Below are positions 24,204 through 35,466 of a DNA stretch of 64,000 nt, one piece after another. The notes below the pieces were generated by a model that was given only the letters and a program-made list of their open reading frames with translations, searched no databases and was not told where the DNA came from. Both the position numbers and the translations under genes were made by a program. This DNA is from Sycobia sp. Sy_11 (taxonomy: Eukaryota > Arthropoda > Insecta > Hymenoptera > Epichrysomallidae), in assembly GCA_018907035.1 (NCBI GenBank), contig JACCIC010000216.1, forward strand, positions 62,001-126,000, read 5' to 3'. Position 1 is the stretch's first letter, and each line of letters opens with the position of its first letter.

Positions 24204-24920
24204 ATGGCTACAGAATCAAAAAAAAGAAAAATGCTCAATGAAAAAGAAAACGAATTGGTAAGATAATAAGAAAATACCAAAGTAAATGTTTACTTTACCT
24301 TTCATTTTAGTTATGCTTTCTCAATTAATTCGATCAGTGTTAAAAGTAACAAATAAAATAAAAATAAGTTTCTTTTCTTCTTAGGTCAATTAATACTCTT
24401 AAAACTTCAATAGTTTCTCGTTTAAATGTTATTAATTTTTGTATTCTTTATTTAATCTTTAATATAGAGCGATGAAGATAAGAAGCTTCAAGAAGAACTT
24501 CTTCAGTTAGTCGACGACATTGTTGTAAGTATACATTCTTGGATGTTTATAATTATTATTAGATTTTTTCAAATTTTATTATACTACTATTTAAATATTT
24601 TAAGAAAACATATAACATGTATTTATTGTATCATCAGCTATTTAAAAGTTACGAAAATACCAATAAAATAAGAATTTATTTAATGCTACTATATTTAATT
24701 TAAAAAAAAGAAATTACAAAATTACAAAATTACAAAATCATAATTGTATATATTCTCATATATATATAGTTCCTATATATATCTAAACAATCTGCGTTTC
24801 TAAAAAAATTTCAGCAACATGACTCATTAGCATTGATCAGTCTATATCTTCATCAACCAATCCCGTGAAATTTAATTACTACACATGGGCATTTTATACA
24901 TCGAGAAAATAGACGGAGAT
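24204..24920 (+). pseudogene. PSMD2: 26S proteasome subunit Rpn1/PSMD2, exons 1-3 fragment
   Basis: Exon 1 (24,204-24,257, 18 codons from ATG, MATESKKRKMLNEK...) ends at a GTAAGA donor. Exon 2 (24,468-24,524, 19 codons) follows a TTTAATATAG acceptor and ends at GTAAGT. Both introns are phase 0. Joined, they read KENELSDEDKKLQEELLQLV, matching the N-terminus of PSMD2 (human [20 protein letters not shown]), the non-ATPase scaffold of the 19S proteasome base. Exon 3 starts at 24,815 after TTTCAG, but has an in-frame TGA at 24,866-24,868. Another frame retains an SISSSTN...PVKF remnant of the conserved SSTTSMTSVPKPLKF segment, with deletions. Introns are kept, so this is a genomic duplicate fragment, not a processed copy. 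The remaining ~850 codons are absent from the window. Confidence 0.7.
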
Positions 24921-24924
24921 TTGG

Positions 24925-25260
24925 ATGCAGTTCCTTGAAATAATACTGCATATGCAACCTCATAACATAATCAGGGAAGAGCTTGAACAAAGCTTTTCAT
25001 TTTTTGTAGATATCTTTTTTCCTGCTTTTCAGCATTCCCGACGAACCCGGTTCTTTATTATGACGGGTTCTCATAGCTACACTGCCTATATGCCTGTATA
25101 TTTTCTCAATGCTAAAAGCTGCGCGCCATGATTGGCTAATAAACATATATATGCACTAACTAAATTTATTATATAAGTTATAAAATATTTCACAATACGT
25201 TAAGGTACATCATATTTGCATGCATGAACACACATTCACAAATAGAGAAGGAGTGAGAGG
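24925..25260. other. Unassigned DNA after the PSMD2 fragment
   Basis: Includes TTTTCAG acceptor-like sites (about 25,040) and a 68-codon frame, but no recognisable PSMD2 residues. Function unknown. Confidence 0.3.
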
Positions 25261-25261
25261 A

Positions 25262-25290
25262 GTGAGAAGGAGAGAGAAAGAGAGAGAGTG

Positions 25291-25350
<60 letters not shown>
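25262..25350. repeat. (GA)n microsatellite
   Basis: Long GA tract; produces a spurious Leu/Ser-rich frame on the minus strand. Confidence 0.95.
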
Positions 25351-25352
<2 letters not shown>

Positions 25353-25624
25353 ATGACATACCATGTACACCAGCAACGAAGATAGATATGGATAGACGCG
25401 TAAAGCCCATATAAAAAGTGTCTAAACCCCGAGGTGAGTTACTACCCCGATCTACAGGAGGCGTAACCATTTCAAACAACTATGTCATTGAATTGTATTC
25501 TAATTGACGCGGTATATCATGCATTTTGCTGCATAATATATATACATATTTATTATATTTTTTTTAATAAAAATGCTGATTACACAAAACAAAATTTTTA
25601 TTCAATAAATTCTATATTTTTTAC

Positions 25625-25686
<62 letters not shown>
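25625..25686. repeat. (TA)n microsatellite
   Basis: About 30 pure TA units, at the mirror position of 15,181-15,244. Confidence 0.95.
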
Positions 25687-25689
<3 letters not shown>

Positions 25690-27306
25690 CCTCCCTCACA
25701 AATAAAGGTATTCTTCAGTAATTCGTTAGATAATAATTATTAATTAAATTCATCGATTATTTAAGTTATTGCAAATAAATTAAAGATATAATATTTTTTC
25801 AGAGTATAATTATTATTTATATTAAAATATTTACAAATGATATTTATAATTTATATTATAACCTTAAAATATAAATATATATTACTTATTTATATAAAAT
25901 TGTAGTTCGGAAAACAATGTAAGTGTATAAATATCGGCAGTGTTTTTTTAAAATTCTGTATTTAAATTTTTAATAATATCTAAGTAAAACGTACTCTATA
26001 TATAAAAATTTATATTACTATAAATAATCTGTCTTAATTTACTTATCGTTACTTCTGTATAATAAGCTGCTTCAAAGCAGCATCCACTTCAAAAAGTTAA
26101 TCTTTCACCGACTATTTTATACAATATTTTACGGAAAGTATCATGTTCGGACGATAGGGCATGTCTCAGGACGACTGCTATAAAGAGTTTTGTGTTGGAG
26201 AGATACAATACGATGTCTAGGTATCCAGGGACACTTTTACTGAGAATTTGAGTTTTCGAATGATAGAATACGAATCTCTTCATAGAAGTCGTTTCGTGAT
26301 ACTTGGACAACGTTTTCTACTGTCCGAACATGCAACTGAAGAAATTATCTCGAAGCATCTGGACATCATATTCTACCGTTCAAATACAACAATCCCCGTA
26401 GAAGTCGCCCCGACATACCTGGTCATTGTATCCCACCAACTAAACAGGATACTCTTTCTAAAAGTTGTTCCAAAACATCTGGACATCGTGTTCTACCATT
26501 CGAACACAAAATTCCAAGTAGAAATCGTCCTTACGCACCGGGATATCGTATTTAACCGTCCGTATACACTAGTACAATATTTCTCCGTATAAACCGTATT
26601 AAAAATGTATATACATTTATAATAATAATATAATAATAATATCACAGTTTCGATTTTATTGGTAACAAACCCTATTTTGCCTTTTATTCAAACTAAAAAG
26701 TAGTCTATGTTACTTTTCAACTTAATATAACGTATAAAAACAAAAAAATAATTTGTCGTCACAAATTATGTTCAGTATGCATGGCATTCACAACCATTTT
26801 ATAACAGAAGACGGAGAAAGAGAAAGTACAGAGAGAGAAAGAAAGAGAGAGAGAGAGAGAGAAAGAAAGAAAGAGAGAAAGAAATATATAATCAAAAACA
26901 AAATTTAGAAAAATAATATATCCATAAGGTATGAGAGTAGTGTCAGATTAACTTGAATAACAAAAAGAGTAACACTGGCACCTTCTTCAGGATACGAATC
27001 CCAAAATTGGATATAATCGTTCATCTGAGCTGGCCTGGTATTAATACTTTCAACGGACTAATTGGCGTTGACGTTCGTGATTCAAGACCCCACCTAGTAG
27101 CCGCTGGTGAAACTGGCTGCTAAAACTGTTAACTAAACTTATTGCTGAAATTAAAATGATTTTCAATAAAAAACATAGCCTATGTCCTTTCCAATATAAA
27201 ATAGAATCTATATTTTGAATTTGAGACCAATCGTTTCAGTAGTTTTTTTGGTTCTCATGTACAAACAAAAACATGCTTTGTCATTATAAATTAGTAGGAT
27301 AGGATA
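25690..27306 (-). mobile_element. Helitron-like element in right arm, minus strand
   Basis: Mirror of 13,577-15,190, with the 60-bp minisatellite at about 26,100-26,585 and the 5' end near 27,290-27,306 abutting (GGATA)n/(GATAT)n. Confidence 0.6.
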
Positions 27307-27385
27307 GGATAAGATATGATATGATATGATATGATATGATATGTGATGTGATGTGATGTGATGTGATATATATATATATATATAC

Positions 27386-27399
<14 letters not shown>

Positions 27400-27432
<33 letters not shown>

Positions 27433-28165
27433 GCATACCGAAAGTGGAATAATGAATATAATTGTTTGACGAAAGAAGGAAAGTCCATTAAAATACATCG
27501 AACTCATGTGCATTATATTAACGTCTAAGGCATAAAAATTTTGAATTATTTCTCCTGCATAAATTCGCTAATAAGCTAAAGATTGAGGCCTACGATGGCT
27601 CGATTGCTAGAGCGAAGGACTAGTAACTTGGTGATCCGAGTTCAAATCCCGGTCTCGGCCGATTGACACAAGCACTGCTGTAATAATTTACATGTGCTTT
27701 GTTCACAAACACATCGTAGACCTCCATCGCTGATTAGCGCCGGTATTTGGAAGCATAAATAGAGCGACGTTAAATAACATAAAAAAAAGCTGAAGTTTGT
27801 TGCTAGTTCGTCAACTATCTGATATGCAGTCTCAGATAACAGCGCGTTTCAAGCGTATGCACACCTCCGTGGTTTGCCGCCCAGTTGCGTCAAATTTGCG
27901 CAAGTGCATTGTGAGACAACAAAATCAAATTATTGTCGGCAATACATAAGCGCAATAAGTTGCCACGAACTAGTAAAAATCTTCGGCTTATTGCCGAAGA
28001 TATGCAAGAGAAATAATTCAAAATTTTTATGCAATAGAAGTTAATATAATGCACGTACGTTTGATGTATTTTGCTTATATTATTAAACAGTTATATTCAT
28101 CATCCCACTTTTGGTATGCTTTACACGCGCGCACACATGCACACACACACACACACACACATTGT
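27400..28165. mobile_element. Fold-back element with ~160-bp inverted ends (right copy)
   Basis: Mirror of 12,760-13,470, including the CTTCGGC/GCCGAAG hairpin (27,981-27,999). Bounded by (CG)n/(TG)n and (CA)n tracts. Confidence 0.55.
27585..27724 (+). ncRNA. tRNA-derived SINE with palindromic ends
   Basis: The stretch 27,588-27,660 is tRNA-like: D-arm GGCTCGATTGCTAGAGC with a GCTC/GAGC stem, possible anticodon loop CTAGTAA (anticodon AGT, Thr-like), T-arm CCGAGTTCAAATCCCGG with B-box GTTCAAATC, and 3' acceptor TCTCGGCC. The 5' acceptor strand (GCCTACG) no longer pairs fully, so it is a pseudo-tRNA. A ~65-bp tail follows, and the unit is bounded by GAGGCCTACGATG and CATCGTAGACCTC, an inverted pair with one mismatch. 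The fold-back unit surrounds it. Confidence 0.5.
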
Positions 28166-28502
28166 AACGGTCTACTTATTTAATAGATAGCCAATAAAAG
28201 TAACCGTTAACAGAGCTTACAAGAACCCCAATAGATTAAATTGTTTTAAAAACAATTTAGGTCGACCGTAGGTTCTTTTCTATTATTTTTCCTCGGACTT
28301 ACCTTTTTGTCCTGGAATTTATTTATTTTTAATTTATATTCATAATAAATTATATAAATAGATTATTAATGATCCAGGAATGAACGGGACAATTATCAGG
28401 TACAGGGGGATATTATGAGATTTTCTATTACAAACAGAAAGAAAGAGAAAAATTTATTTATTTGAATAGATGAATATCTTAAAATTGATTAAATTCTATG
28501 AA

Positions 28503-29290
28503 ATTATAATAAGTAATATACTATACTTACCTATTATGCACTCGCGTTATGTTAACGCATGTTTTCGTTCACACAGGGTGTGAGAGAGAAAAATTACAAG
28601 TCTATCAGAGAGATGAAGCAACAAGGGCGCCGCCTTACGGAGAACAAGAATAACGACTATCGAAAGATGTGTGCGCGCTTGTTGTTCTTATAACTACTAC
28701 TCTATGTGAATATCTCACTCTTTCTCTCTCTCTGACTCACACACACTTCTGATTTGATAAATTAAATATATATATAATATTTAAATTACAAAAACAAATC
28801 ACTCTATATTGAATTAAATCAATAAAAACTGTTATTCAAAGGATTCCAAATTAATGTAAGTATTAAGACGATTCACCAACCTTACAAAGCAACGCTGAAA
28901 ATTTATCACCGAAGTTGATAAACTTGGTCTCCAAAAATTGTCTTTCTTGACAATGAAAATTCTCCCGAGATTTCGTTAAAGAGAATACTGGCAGGTCTTG
29001 GAATGTAAATATTAGTTCGAACGAACGATGACAATCGTAGAATAAAGCCAATAGTGGGATCTTCAACAATCTTTATATTTCTATTTTTTTTTTGAAAAAT
29101 ATCAGAGCACAGTTGCCTACGATTTACTTTTTCAAGAACACTATTACAATATTAAAATTCTCAAAATTCTAAATATTATAATATAGATTATTATCATATA
29201 CCTATAAGTCTATCTCCCTTCTTCATTTTATTTTTCCCTCTAATTTTCCCTCTAACAAATCTAGGAAGAAATTCCTATATGTGTTACAAT
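28503..29290. other. Unassigned AT-rich spacer
   Basis: Includes a moderately GC-richer stretch at 28,560-28,700 and short (CT)n/(CA)n. The 68-codon minus frame at 28,863-29,069 is not recognised. No gene call. Confidence 0.4.
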
Positions 29291-31130
29291 ATATATATAT
29301 AAACAAATTTATGTTGAGTAAAAATTTAAATACAGAATTTTAAAAAATCACTGCCGATATTTATACTTTTACTTTGTTTTCCGAACCATAATTTTATATA
29401 AAAAAGTAATATATATTTATATTTTAAGGTTATCATATAAATTATCAGTATATCATTTGTAAGTATTTTAAATATAAATATTAATTATATTCTGAAAAAA
29501 TACTATATCTTTATTTTACATGCAATAACTTAAATAATCCTGTAATTTAATGAATAATAATTATATAACGAATTACTGAAGAATACTTGCATCTGTGAGG
29601 GAGGTTTTTTATATTCTGCATTTTTATTTTCAATATATAATGATTTATATATATATTTATATCTATATATAAAAATCTATGTTTCTATAAATAATTGACT
29701 GTAATTTACCTATCGTTGCATCTGTATACAAAGCTGTTTCAATGTAGCCTCCACTTCAAAAAGTTGATATTTTACCGACCATTTTATACAATATATATGC
29801 ATATTAAATACGCCTTCAATGAAGAAAATTGTAGTTTCGACTTCGAGCGGTAGAAAAAGGTGTGCAAGTGTCTCGAGATGACGTTTACAGACAGCATCAT
29901 GTTCGGACTATAGGAAATGTCTCGGGACGACTGCTATAGAGAGTTTTGTATTGGTGAGCTAGAATACAATGTCTACTTATCCCGGGACGACTCTTACTGG
30001 GAGCGTGCGTGTTCGAATGATAGAATACTAATCTCTTCATAGAAGTCGTAATGAGATACCTGGATATCGTTTGCTACTAACTGTACATGACACTCCCCGT
30101 AGAAGCCAAATCATCTAGAAATCGCATTCTATCATCCAAACACGAAACTCCCCGTAGAAGTTGACCCGACATACCTGAACATCGTTTCCTATCAACTAAA
30201 CACGATACTCGCCGTAGAATTGGTCCCGTCATACCTGGACATCATCTTTTACCGTCCGAACACGAACTTCCCGTAGAAGTCGTTCCAAAACACCAGGAAA
30301 TCGTATTCTATCATTCGAACATGAAACTCCCCGTAGAAGTTGTCCCGACATACCTAAATATCGTTTCCTACCAACTGAACACGATAGTCCCAGTAGAAGT
30401 CGGCATGAGAAAGTTAGCATAACTTCCTCACGACTAAACACAATTCTCCCCGTAGAAGTCGTTCGGAAAGACCTAGATATCGTATTTTACTGTCCCAACA
30501 GGAATCTTCCCATAGAAGTTGATTTCCTCATACCTGGATCTCGTTTTCCATCAACTAAATACAATATTCCCCGTAGAAATCGCACAGAGATACCTGGACA
30601 TCGCTTGCTTTCATCCGAACACACAACTGCGTATAGAAGTCGTCTTGAGGCAATGGAATATCGTAATCAACCGCCCGTACACGTGAATACGATATTACTC
30701 AGTAGAAACCGTATTTAAAATATGTACATGTACAATATAATATACATATAATATATATATATACTTTTTATATTTCCGTTTTTTCAATTAAGTACCGTGA
30801 ATATTTTCGTAGTGATGTTAACTGAAATTCAAGCAAAATTTTGATATACGCATAGCATACTTTTTAAATAGGCGATGGATATAACCTTTTTATGCAGAAG
30901 TGACGATATATTTTATCTATATATACATAGTTTCGAGATTGTTGGTAAATAAACCTAATTTTACCATCATTTATTTTGTTCGAGCAAATAAACATAGCCT
31001 CTTTTCAAAATTCTGAAGTTAATAGAATGTATAAAAATAAAAATATAATTTGTCGTTACAAACTATATTCAATATGATTTGGCAAAAGTACCATTTTATA
31101 AGAGAAGGAGAAAGAAAGACAAAGAGATAG
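29290..31130 (-). mobile_element. Helitron-like element with minisatellite, minus strand
   Basis: The stretch 29,330-29,620 matches 14,900-15,190 of the left arm. The minisatellite lies at 29,880-30,700. The stretch 30,700-31,130 matches 16,040-16,480 (ATATTCACGGTA block, AGAGAAGGAGAAAG end). The element stops abruptly at 31,130 where a plus-strand copy begins, so its 5' end is missing. Confidence 0.55.
29880..30700. repeat. 60-bp minisatellite with polarity switch
   Basis: Reverse units to about 30,030, then forward units to 30,700. Consensus blocks CCCGTAGAAGT, ACCTGGACATCG and CTATCAACTAAACACG are clear. The switch again contains the complement of GATTCGTATTCTATC-like sequence. Confidence 0.75.
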
Positions 31131-31452
31131 TGCCAGATGATTGACTATGTTTCTCCTTGAAAATCATTTTACTTTTAATAATAAATTAAACTAACAGTTT
31201 TAGTAGTCAATTTCACCAGCAGCCACAGGTGGCGTCTTCAATCACGAACATTCACTCAAAGTAGTCCGCTTAAAGTATTTATACCAGGCCAGCTCAAACG
31301 AATGTTCATATCCAATTTTGGGATTCGTATCGCAAAGAAGGTGTGACGTTAGTCGGTATTACCTTTTTTGTTCTTCAGGTTAATCGTGACACTACTCTCA
31401 CACCTTATGGGTATCTTTTGATTTTTGTACATTTTATTTTTTCTTACGTGAG

Positions 31453-31497
<45 letters not shown>

Positions 31498-32562
31498 CTC
31501 TCTCTCTCTCTCCGTCTCTCTATCTTCCTTTCTCCTTCGCTTATAAAATGTTTCTGTATGCCAAATCATACTGAATATAATTTGTAACGATAATTATATT
31601 TTTGTTTTTATACATTATATTAACTTCAGAATCGTGACAGGAGACTATGTAGTTCGATCATAAGAAATGAGGGCAAAATAGGTTTCTTTATTAACAACCT
31701 CGAAACTATGTATAAATAAATAAAATATATGATCACTTCTGCATAAAAAGGTAATATCTATCGTGTGCTTAAAAAATATGCTGTGTGTATACTAACATTT
31801 TGCTTGAAGTTAAGTTGGCATCGCTACGAAAATATTCACGGTATTTAATTGAAAAAATGGAAACATTTTATATATATAATCTATGTATTTTATATTGTAT
31901 ATATTATATATACACATTTGAAATACGGTTTCTGCTGATAAATATTGTATGGGCGTGTACGGGCGGTTGATTACGATATTTCGTTGCCTCAAGACGATTT
32001 CTAGAGGCAGTTGTGTGTTAGGATGATAGAATGCAATGTCCAGGTGTCTCTGGACGATTTTTACTGGGAACATTGTATTTAGTTGATAGAAAACGACGTA
32101 CAGGTATGAAGAAATCAGCTTTTATGGGAAGATTCGTGTTGGGACGGTAAAATACGATATCTAGATTTTTCCAAACGACTTCTACGGGGACTATTGTGTT
32201 GAGTCGTTAGGAAGCGATGCTAGCTTTCTCGGGCCGACTTTTACTGGAACTATAGTGTTTAGTTGGTAGGAAACGATGCTTAGGTATATCGGGACAACTT
32301 CTAGGGCGAGTTTCATGTTCGGATGATAGAATGCAATTTCGATGTGTTTTTGAACGACTTCTACGGGGAGTGTCGTGTATAGTTGGCGGGAAACAGTGTT
32401 CAGGTATGTCAGTACGATTTCTATGAAGAAATTCGTATTCTGTCGTTCGAATACGCCACTCCCAGTAAGAGTCGTCCTGGAATATCTAGACATTGTATTC
32501 TACCTCCCCAACACAACTCTCTAGAGCAATCATCCCGAGACATTTCTTGAGCTTCTCCAGAT
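31131..32562 (+). mobile_element. Helitron-like element body, plus strand, 5'-truncated
   Basis: Starts in the TTGAAAATCATTTTACTTTT block of the family, then a CACAGGTGGCGTCTTCAATC-like block, (CT)n at 31,457-31,520, the ATTCACGGTATTTAATTG block and a minisatellite (31,940-32,530) that switches polarity near 32,430. It is cut by the PLE at about 32,563. Confidence 0.55.
31940..32530. repeat. 60-bp minisatellite with polarity switch
   Basis: Reverse units (CTTCTACGGGGAGTGTCGTG type) up to about 32,430, then forward units. Same junction motif as elsewhere. Confidence 0.7.
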
Positions 32563-34024
32563 GGATAAAGAAAAACTAACATTAATAATAATAATATCTT
32601 CTCTAAATGTCCCAAATTATAATATTGCCAGATTTTTATCTAATATATTGGTTAAGATAGTTGGAAAAACTAGTTCTTAAATTCAGGATAGTTGGCGTTT
32701 TTACAATGAAGTGAAAGATATTATTATTCCAAAAAACTACAAGATGATTTCATTGGATGTGGTATATTTGTTTACAAATGTACCTTGAGAATTGTTAAAT
32801 TATATTATACAAGAAAATGGCATGATATTAATTTACATACAAAATTAACAATGAATGAATTTATTAAAGCAATTAATTTAGTTTTTAATAGCACAATTTT
32901 TCGTTTGATAATAAATTTTATGAATAAAAATACGAATGTCTAATGGGGTCGCCTTTGTCACCGGTTATAGCTAATTAAGTTATGGAAAAGTTGGAAAGTA
33001 CAGCCTTGTCAACATTGCTTTTTGAACCAATGATATTTAAGAGATATGTTGATGATATCTTTACAATTGTTCCACAAGTTTTTGTGGATGAAATGGTGGA
33101 TATTTTTAATTCTGTACATGACAGAATTAAATTTACAAGGTAGACTGAAGTTAATAATCAGTTGAGTTTTCTGGACATTAATATCATTAGATGTAGTAAT
33201 AATAAAGCGAAACTTAATTGGTACAGAAAACCTACTTAGTCAGGTAGCTTTTTAGATTTTAATTCACACCACCCATTCGGAATCAAAATTGGAGCATTAA
33301 AGGGTGTCATTAATAGAGCAATAAAATTGTCACATAAAGATTTTAGGCAAAATAATTTACAGATAGTAAGAGAAACTTTCATTAATAATGGATATCCAAT
33401 TGAATTGATTAATAGATTAATTGCTAAGAGATTGTTTGACATTTATAATACCGAAAATAGACATAGTGCAGGAATTGATGTTAACGGAGGCAAAATTATT
33501 GTCTTGCCATATGTTCGAGGATTGTCTGAAAGAATAAAAAGAAATTTTCGGAAATATAACATTCAAATTTTCTTAAAAAATAGCAATAATTTGAGTAGAT
33601 TGTTTAATAATTGCAAAGATAAGGATGATTTATGCTTAAAATCAGGAGTTGTTTACAAGATTAATTGCATGGATTGTAATAAATACTATATTGGACAAAC
33701 AGATATATATTTAAAAAAGAGAATTTATGAACATAAATATAGTTTATGTTGCTCACATATTACTTTTGGTTTAAAAGAGCATTGTTTAAAGTTTTTACAT
33801 TCTTTTGACTTTGTGAATGTGGATATTTTAGAACTTGGTATTAATAATAAGTAGAAAAGAGAGCGTGTTGAAACTATTTACATTTCCAAGAATCGGCATA
33901 ATTTTAATTTAATATTAGAGTCTAGTAAATTGGACAACATTTATCATTTCTTATTAAATTGATTGGTTTTGAACATTTTGTGTAGAGGGGGAATTTATAT
34001 TTAATTTACGTTTATTTAAGTTTT
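32563..34024 (+). pseudogene. Penelope-like element fragment (RT and GIY-YIG)
   Basis: RT pieces: SLDVVYLFTNVP at about 32,755-32,790, MGSPLSPVIAN at 32,943-32,975 (a stop follows), and FKRYVDDIFTIVPQVF with the catalytic YVDD at about 33,030-33,080. The 175-codon stretch 33,327-33,854 contains the post-RT linker (NRHSAGIDVNGGKIIVLPYV) and the GIY-YIG domain (SGVVYKINCMDCNKYYIG...YLKKRIYEHK). Upstream RT motifs and the 5' end are missing. Inactive because of stops at about 32,975, 33,142 and 33,237. Confidence 0.85.
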
Positions 34025-34095
34025 TTTAGGTGTTTTTTTTTAGTTTGAATAAAAGAAATGATTGCAAAATAGGGTTCTTTTACCCACAACCTCGA

Positions 34096-34144
<49 letters not shown>

Positions 34145-35029
34145 CGTCACTTCTGCATAAAAAGGAAATATTCATCGTCTGCTTAAAAAATATGCTATTC
34201 GCCATACCATTTTGCTTGAATTTCAGTTGGTAACACCACAAAAATATTCACGGTATTTAATTGAAAAAACGAAAATTTAATATGTAATATATATTGTATG
34301 TATATTATATTGTACATATTATATATACATTTTAAATACGGTTTCTACTGAGAAATATTGTATTGGCATGTACGGGCGGTCTCGTTGCCTCAAGACGATT
34401 TATATACGCAGTTGTGTGTTTGGATGATAGAATGAGATGTCCAGGTGTCTTTGGGCGATATCTACGGGGAATATTATATTTAGTTGATAGAAAATGACGT
34501 CCAGATATGAGGAAATTAACTTCTATGGGAAGATTCGTGTTGGGACGGTAAAATACGGTATCTAGATTTTCCCAAACGACTTCTACGGGGAGAATTGTGT
34601 TTAGTCGTTAGGAAGTTATGCTAGCTTTCTCATGCCGACTTCTACTGGGACTATCGTGTTCAGTTGGTAGGAAACGATGTTTAGGTATGTCGGGACAACT
34701 TCTACGGGGAGTTTCATGTTCGGATGATAGAATGCGATTTCCAAATGATTTGGAACGACTTCTACAGGGAGTTTCATATTCGGATGGTAGAAGATAATGT
34801 CCGTTATGACGAGACGAGTTCTACGGGGAGTGTCGTGTTTAGTTGATAGGAAACGAAGTTCAGGTATATCGGGTCAACTTCTAAGGGTGTTTCGTGTTCG
34901 GATTATAGAATGCGATTTCCAGATAATTTAGAACAGCTTCTACGGGGAGTGTCGCGTATAGTTGGCGGGAAACAATGTCCAGGTATGTCAGGATGACTTC
35001 CATGAATAGATTCGTATTCTATCATTCAA

Positions 35030-35061
<32 letters not shown>

Positions 35062-35466
35062 TTCCAGTTAAAGTCGTTCCGGAATACCTGGACATCGTAT
35101 TCTATGTCCCCAACACAAAACTCTCTATAGCAGTCGTCTCGAGACATGTCCTATCATCCGAATATGATACTCTTGAAAACGTCATCTCGAGACATTTGGA
35201 CATCTTTTTCTACCACTAGAATTCAAAAGTACAATTTTCCCCATAGAAGCCGTATGTAATATGCATATATATGTATATTAAATACGGTTGTACATTCTGT
35301 TTATACATACTGTATAGACAGAAGCGACGATAGGTAAATTACGGTCAATTATTTATAATAATATAGATTTTTATATATAGAGTACTTTTTAATTAGATAT
35401 TATTGAATTGTTAAAGAAATCAGTTAAATTAATTATCTCGGACGAAGCTGAGACGGGGAATGCTAG
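34025..35466 (+). mobile_element. Helitron-like element, 3' part, plus strand
   Basis: Continues the family body (AAATAGGGTTCTTTT block, (TA)n at 34,100-34,138, the ATTCACGGTATTTAATTG block), then a minisatellite and the Helitron 3' end: TATATAGAGTACTTTTTA, a TCTCGGACGAAGCTGAGA hairpin and CTAG at 35,463-35,466 followed by T. It abuts the outer end of the giant inverted repeat. Confidence 0.65.
34340..35240. repeat. 60-bp minisatellite with polarity switch
   Basis: About eleven reverse units, a switch near 35,010-35,050 that carries a (CA)n insertion (35,031-35,058), then about three forward units. Confidence 0.75.

Larger units (their letters stand above)
25530..28502. repeat. 3-kb inverted repeat, right arm
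   Basis: Reverse complement of 12,410-15,340 with the same order of parts. Inner end at GCATAATATATATAC (mirror of 15,326-15,340), outer end at GAAATTATAAT (mirror of 12,410). It keeps a longer version of the tRNA-like SINE and a different (CA)n/(CG)n length. Confidence 0.85.

Noticed and set aside
24925..25131. 68-codon frame after the PSMD2 fragment as a continuing exon
   Set aside because: Does not match later PSMD2 segments and lies after the disabled exon 3.
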